Positions 7,463-10,087 of a stretch of DNA of 10,087 nt are shown here, in pieces (the first letter of the stretch is position 1; every line of letters starts with the position of its first letter). The notes beneath the pieces were generated by a model, which was given only the letters and a program-made list of their open reading frames with translations, made no database searches and had not been told where the DNA came from. Source of the stretch: Candidatus Bipolaricaulota bacterium (GTDB lineage Bacteria > Bipolaricaulota > Bipolaricaulia > UBA7950 > UBA9294); contig WFSM01000136.1 in the NCBI GenBank assembly GCA_015485945.1, positions 1 to 10,087 on the forward strand, written 5' to 3'. A program made the position numbers and the translations under genes.

Positions 7463-7488
7463 TTACCACGCTGGTATCAACGCCGCAT

Positions 7489-8418
7489 TCACTCCCGCAA
7501 CCTCCGCCCAGTGAGTGTTAGGAACACGTCCTCCAGGTTCGGTTGGCGGATGACGAGGTTATCCAGCGTGATTCCGTTTTCCGCTGCCCATCCGAGCAGG
7601 TGCTGCAACGCCGGGACAAGATCGGCCACCTCAAGCGTAATTGTGCCTCCGTCCTGACGTAGCTGCGGGAACCGGCCAGAAAGCGAATTGCGCGCCGCCG
7701 CCGGAACCTGATCAGCGGTGAACTCGATCATCGTCTCCTTGCCCAACCGAGCGGCAAGGGCACGTGGCGTGTCCGCAGCGATGATCTTCCCATGATCCAT
7801 GATACACACATAATCGGACAGGGCCTCCGCCTCTTCCATGTAGTGGGTGGTAAGGACGATGGTCTTGTCCCGCTCTTTGAGACCGGTGACGATCGACCAG
7901 ATGTTGTGTCGCGCTTGCGGATCGAGTCCGGTCGTCGGCTCGTCCAAAAACAGGAGGTCGGGATCGTTGACCAGTGCCACTCCCAATGCGAGCCGCTGGC
8001 GCTGCCCGCCGGACAGGTTCTTCACCAGTGCGTTTCGCTTTTCCGTAAGGGAGACAAGTGCCATGATGTCTCGCGTTGCGTACGCGTGTGCGAAGAATGC
8101 AGCGAACAGCTCGATCGTCTCGTGTACCTTGAGGTAGGGTTCAAAATTCGCCTCCTGGAGGAGAACCCCTATTCGCTCCTTGACACGACGGTCGACCCGG
8201 CGTACCCGCTTCCCAAAAATCTCAATCGTGCCCGAGTCAGGAGGGCGCAGCCCTTCGAGGATCTCTAAGGTTGTCGTCTTCCCCGCCCCGTTCGGCCCAA
8301 GGATGGTAAACACCGTCCCCCGCGGAACGGAAAACGAGATCCCGTCGACGGCGCGGATGTCGCCATAGTGTTTGGTCAGTTCGCTCACTTGGAGCAGCGT
8401 CCCATTAATGTCTGCCAT
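7489..8418 (-). CDS. ABC transporter ATP-binding protein (exporter, ABC-2 partner)
   Basis: The protein is 309 residues and has all motifs of an active ATPase: Walker A GPNGAGKT (41-48), Q-loop Gln88, signature LSGGQRQRLALG (135-146), Walker B LLFLDEPT (155-162), D-loop GLDP (164-167) and switch His192 (in LTTHYMEEAEAL). A C-terminal accessory part (about 225-309) ending in NLEDVFLTLTGRRLRE is typical of DrrA-like exporter ATPases, where it stabilises the dimer. It should power the two downstream permeases. I chose the ATG at 8418 because the family fold begins a few residues later (LLQVSELTKHYG). The start has no Shine-Dalgarno site; instead a promoter lies so close that the RNA would begin at the ATG itself. 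A longer in-frame start at 8574 adds 52 residues unlike this family. An ATG at 8436 would add six residues and cannot be excluded. Confidence 0.95.
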   Translation of the reverse strand: MADINGTLLQVSELTKHYGDIRAVDGISFSVPRGTVFTILGPNGAGKTTTLEILEGLRPPDSGTIEIFGKRVRRVDRRVKERIGVLLQEANFEPYLKVHETIELFAAFFAHAYATRDIMALVSLTEKRNALVKNLSGGQRQRLALGVALVNDPDLLFLDEPTTGLDPQARHNIWSIVTGLKERDKTIVLTTHYMEEAEALSDYVCIMDHGKIIAADTPRALAARLGKETMIEFTADQVPAAARNSLSGRFPQLRQDGGTITLEVADLVPALQHLLGWAAENGITLDNLVIRQPNLEDVFLTLTGRRLRE

Positions 8419-8424
8419 ATCATG

Positions 8425-8453
8425 ATAGTAGCCCATCACAGCCCAAGCGGCAA
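8425..8453 (-). promoter_or_regulatory. Candidate promoter of the ABC operon, predicted leaderless
   Basis: The minus strand has TTGCCG (8453-8448), a 17-base spacer, then TACTAT (8430-8425). Each hexamer matches consensus at four of six positions. Seven bases after the -10 box comes the A of the ATG at 8418, and there is no ribosome site before that ATG. The simplest reading is a transcript that starts at the start codon. Confidence 0.45.
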
Positions 8454-8695
8454 ACCCTGAGACGGTCCCGCTTCCGCATCGTTGGGATAAGCGCTCGGGA
8501 ATTGCGCACGCGTTCCATCTTGTCTTTCCCACGCTTGGCAGTTGGCTCCAACCACCGTTTTGGAAGACCGGCAAGCATTAGGTATGAGAAAGCTTCAGAT
8601 AATCAGTGGAATTATCATGTCGCAGATGCGCCGTGCCGATTTTGAAACTTGCTGCGTGTGGACTCTGGGTTCGGACAGCCACTCTACAATATAAG

Positions 8696-8725
8696 TTGCC
8701 CTCTACCGCACTGTGAGTATATACT
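8696..8725 (+). promoter_or_regulatory. Candidate promoter of nhaP
   Basis: TTGCCC (8696-8701) and TATACT (8720-8725) are separated by 18 bases and match consensus at four and five of six positions. Transcription would begin near 8732, giving a leader of about 104 bases. A second -10-like box, TACAAT (8685-8690), lies just upstream but has no convincing -35 hexamer. Confidence 0.4.
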
Positions 8726-8728
8726 TAC
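8713..8728. repeat. 16-base near-palindrome overlapping nhaP -10 box
   Basis: GTGAGTATATACTTAC reads almost the same on both strands, with one symmetric pair of positions off. It covers the TATACT box, so a bound protein would block the promoter. Alternatively, in RNA from the upstream -10 box, it could be a short hairpin. No regulator gene is nearby. Confidence 0.35.
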
Positions 8729-8775
8729 CCCCGCAACGGACCGGAATTGGCCCGTTTTTGTTCGACTTGCGGTGG
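8728..8775 (+). promoter_or_regulatory. Structured 5' leader of nhaP with terminator-like hairpin
   Basis: AACGG and CC (8735-8742) pair with GG and CCGTT (8749-8756) around the loop GGAATT, with one A-C mismatch. The stem runs into five Ts (8755-8759). Around it CCGCAA (8731-8736) can pair with TTGCGG (8767-8772), extended by two more G-C pairs past one mismatch. The inner hairpin looks like an intrinsic terminator or attenuator placed before the gene. If the promoter at 8696-8725 is the one used, the hairpin would sit at the very 5' end of the RNA, where it is more likely to act on stability. I could not match it to a known riboswitch class. Confidence 0.4.
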
Positions 8776-8821
8776 CCGAGCGGAGACGGGATTTGCTGAT
8801 TAGCCGGTGTAATTCCCTGTC

Positions 8822-8838
8822 GGAGAGGAGGAGCGTTG
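8822..8838 (+). promoter_or_regulatory. Ribosome binding site that fixes the TTG start of nhaP
   Basis: GGAGAGGAGGAG (8822-8833) precedes TTG (8836-8838), with AGGAGG four bases before the codon and GGAGAGG seven bases before it. An in-frame TGA at 8797-8799 and no ATG or GTG between it and the TTG exclude a longer ATG/GTG-started protein. The next candidate, GTG at 8857, lacks such a site. Confidence 0.8.
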
Positions 8839-10087
8839 TCATACATTGATTCGCTAGTGCTGGCGTTAACGATAATTCTAACCCTTGGTGCCGCGGCATT
8901 TCTCCTGGGACGGAAGACTGGGATATCCGTAGTCCCAATTCTCATTATACTCGGCGTTCTCTTCGGTCCGGTGGCGGGGCTGATCAACCGCGAACTTGCT
9001 CATCACCTGTTTGACTACGTACGGGTGTTCGGGTTGGTCGTTATCCTGTTTGCCGAAGGGCACAATTTGAAGTGGTCACTCGTGCGTAAGTATATCGCGA
9101 CGATTGGTGTGCTGGACACGCTTGGCCTCATACTGACAGCGTTTATCGCCGCGTTCTTTTTCTCGTATTTCTTTCATGTTCCACTTCTCGCCGGGTTTCT
9201 ATTCGGCGCGATTATCGCTGCCACTGACCCCGCTACATTAATTCCGTTATTTAAACAACATCGCGTTCGAGAGGACATGCGGGTTATTCTGGTCACCGAG
9301 TCAATATTCAACGACCCATTGGGAATCGTACTCACGCTCGTTGCGGTGGCGTTGGTCGTGCCGGAGGCGCCCCGGGTCAAGATGGTGGAAGCGATCGCGC
9401 ACTTCACCACGCTCTATCCTGCGGCAGTGGTTTATTTCCTTTACGTCACGATTGTTGCCATTGTCATCGGCCTTGCAATCGGCGTCATCGGCTACCGGTT
9501 GATGGAGATCCTGAAGATACGGCAGTATCCCGAGGTTTACGCACTGGGTCTTGCTTTTGGAGGGTTTTTCATTGGTGAGTGGATTAGTACATCGGGTTAT
9601 TTGGTGGCGGTGGTCATCGGAATGTTCTTGGGAAATACCGACGTAATTTTCAGAAAGTTCAAGCCGACGGAAGGAGTCAAAACGGCAATTCGTGATGAAG
9701 TCCACTTTAATGAGATCCTTTCCAATTTCGCCACTATCATGATTTTTACCCTGCTGGGAGCGAGTCTGGACCTCAAACTGTTGGCAGCGCATGGACTGGT
9801 GGACATCGCGCTTGCGTTGCTTGTCATTATAGTTGCTCGCCCAATCGCCGCGTTATTGATAAAACCGGTTGGGAAATGGAAATGGGGGGAATACCTGTTT
9901 TTATCCCTTGAAGGGCCGCGGGGAGTGGTGCCCGCTGCTCTTGCCAGTCTGCCACTAACGCTGGGGACAACCTACCACAATCCACAGTTAATCGCATGGG
10001 GGGAAATGATCCTCACCGCAACCGTCATGACCATTCTCTTCTCGGTGATCATCGAAACGGTGTGGGTGAAGGGCCTGAACAAAAAAC
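8836..10087 (+). CDS. nhaP: Sodium/proton antiporter, NhaP type (CPA1), partial at right edge
   Basis: The frame is open for 417 codons to the edge with no stop, so the C-terminus is missing, probably by only a short tail. The hydrophobic protein has about 12-13 membrane helices. It shows the electroneutral antiporter motifs: Glu74 in FAEG, ATDPATLIPLF with Thr130 and Asp131, ESIFNDPLGIV (155-165) with Asn159 and Asp160, Arg335 in ARP and Arg362 in LEGPRGVVPAAL (358-369). The ND pair marks electroneutral exchange of Na+ (or Li+) for H+. The exact wording of these motifs is that of archaeal NhaP such as those of Methanocaldococcus and Pyrococcus, with near-identical residue numbering. It would expel sodium and control pH at the cytoplasmic membrane. 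It diverges from the ABC operon. GC is lower than in the other genes (43-63% in four sampled 60-base lines), which suggests possible transfer. The TTG start is supported by the ribosome site. Confidence 0.93.
   Translation, partial: MSYIDSLVLALTIILTLGAAAFLLGRKTGISVVPILIILGVLFGPVAGLINRELAHHLFDYVRVFGLVVILFAEGHNLKWSLVRKYIATIGVLDTLGLILTAFIAAFFFSYFFHVPLLAGFLFGAIIAATDPATLIPLFKQHRVREDMRVILVTESIFNDPLGIVLTLVAVALVVPEAPRVKMVEAIAHFTTLYPAAVVYFLYVTIVAIVIGLAIGVIGYRLMEILKIRQYPEVYALGLAFGGFFIGEWISTSGYLVAVVIGMFLGNTDVIFRKFKPTEGVKTAIRDEVHFNEILSNFATIMIFTLLGASLDLKLLAAHGLVDIALALLVIIVARPIAALLIKPVGKWKWGEYLFLSLEGPRGVVPAALASLPLTLGTTYHNPQLIAWGEMILTATVMTILFSVIIETVWVKGLNKK

Larger units (their letters stand above)
7273..7488 (-). 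other. Structured gap between ABC ATPase and permease genes
   Basis: These 216 bases between genes of one exporter hold a candidate internal promoter (7433-7462), a long hairpin (7365-7403), a second smaller stem and the ribosome site of the permease. The second stem pairs CCCG and AATT around a bulged G near 7345-7356 with AATTCGGG at 7328-7335; its loop contains a possible ATG. No T-run follows either hairpin, so they are not plain intrinsic terminators. If the internal promoter is used, nearly all of this would be a leader of about 150 bases ahead of the permease genes. Confidence 0.6.
8419..8835. other. Divergent control region between ABC operon and nhaP
   Basis: There is no protein gene in these 417 bases. 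It contains the candidate ABC promoter at its left end, and candidate nhaP promoters, a palindrome, a structured leader and a strong ribosome site at its right end. In the middle, GATAAT (8598-8603) and ATTATC (8611-8616) form a six-base inverted repeat around seven bases, which could be a protein site. The part from 8454 to 8597 shows nothing I can name. Confidence 0.55.

Noticed and set aside
8419..8574. 52-residue N-terminal extension of the ABC ATPase
   Set aside because: The family fold starts after the ATG at 8418, the extension has no family character or ribosome site, and the candidate promoter lies inside it.
8769..8835. tRNA-like string (GCGGTGGCCGAGCGG) resembling the 5' part of a Leu or Ser tRNA
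   Set aside because: No T-arm (GGTTCGA-type) sequence, matching acceptor stem or anticodon arm follows.

Overview
The window carries seven protein genes. Six lie on the minus strand and one, cut by the right edge, lies on the plus strand. The organism is a bacterium: Shine-Dalgarno sites are good, genes are tightly packed with ATGA, TGATG and TAA|ATG junctions, and MutS2, a bacterial-type CysRS and a FabK-type reductase are all present. The minus-strand genes are GC-rich; two sampled 60-base lines gave about 58% and 68%. No phylum-specific marker is present. An uncultivated or deep-branching lineage is plausible, but that is a guess.

Reading down the minus strand from the right, the first block is an ABC-2 type exporter: an ATPase (8418-7489), then two membrane subunits (7272-6070 and 6070-5015) that overlap by one base. 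A 216-base gap separates the ATPase from the first permease. It holds a candidate internal promoter and strong hairpins. After 36 bases, with a perfect -10 box, comes the second block, cysS (4978-3557), fabK-like (3560-2628) and mutS2 (2627-291), with no space between the genes. It joins cysteine charging for translation, an FMN-dependent enoyl-ACP reductase or nitronate monooxygenase, and a MutS2 ATPase whose Smr nuclease motif is altered.

The left end (1-290) has no gene. It contains three copies of a 29-34 base interspersed repeat in alternating orientation, plus AT-rich dyads, directly downstream of mutS2. The right end (8836 to the edge) is an NhaP-type sodium/proton antiporter. It starts at TTG, shows the motif set of the archaeal electroneutral NhaP antiporters, and has lower and more variable GC (43-63% in four sampled lines). 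It diverges from the ABC operon across a 417-base region with candidate promoters, palindromes and a structured leader.

I did not find a convincing new multi-gene system. The points most worth a second look are the repeat cluster, the substituted Smr motif, the predicted leaderless start of the ABC ATPase, and the two structured leaders.
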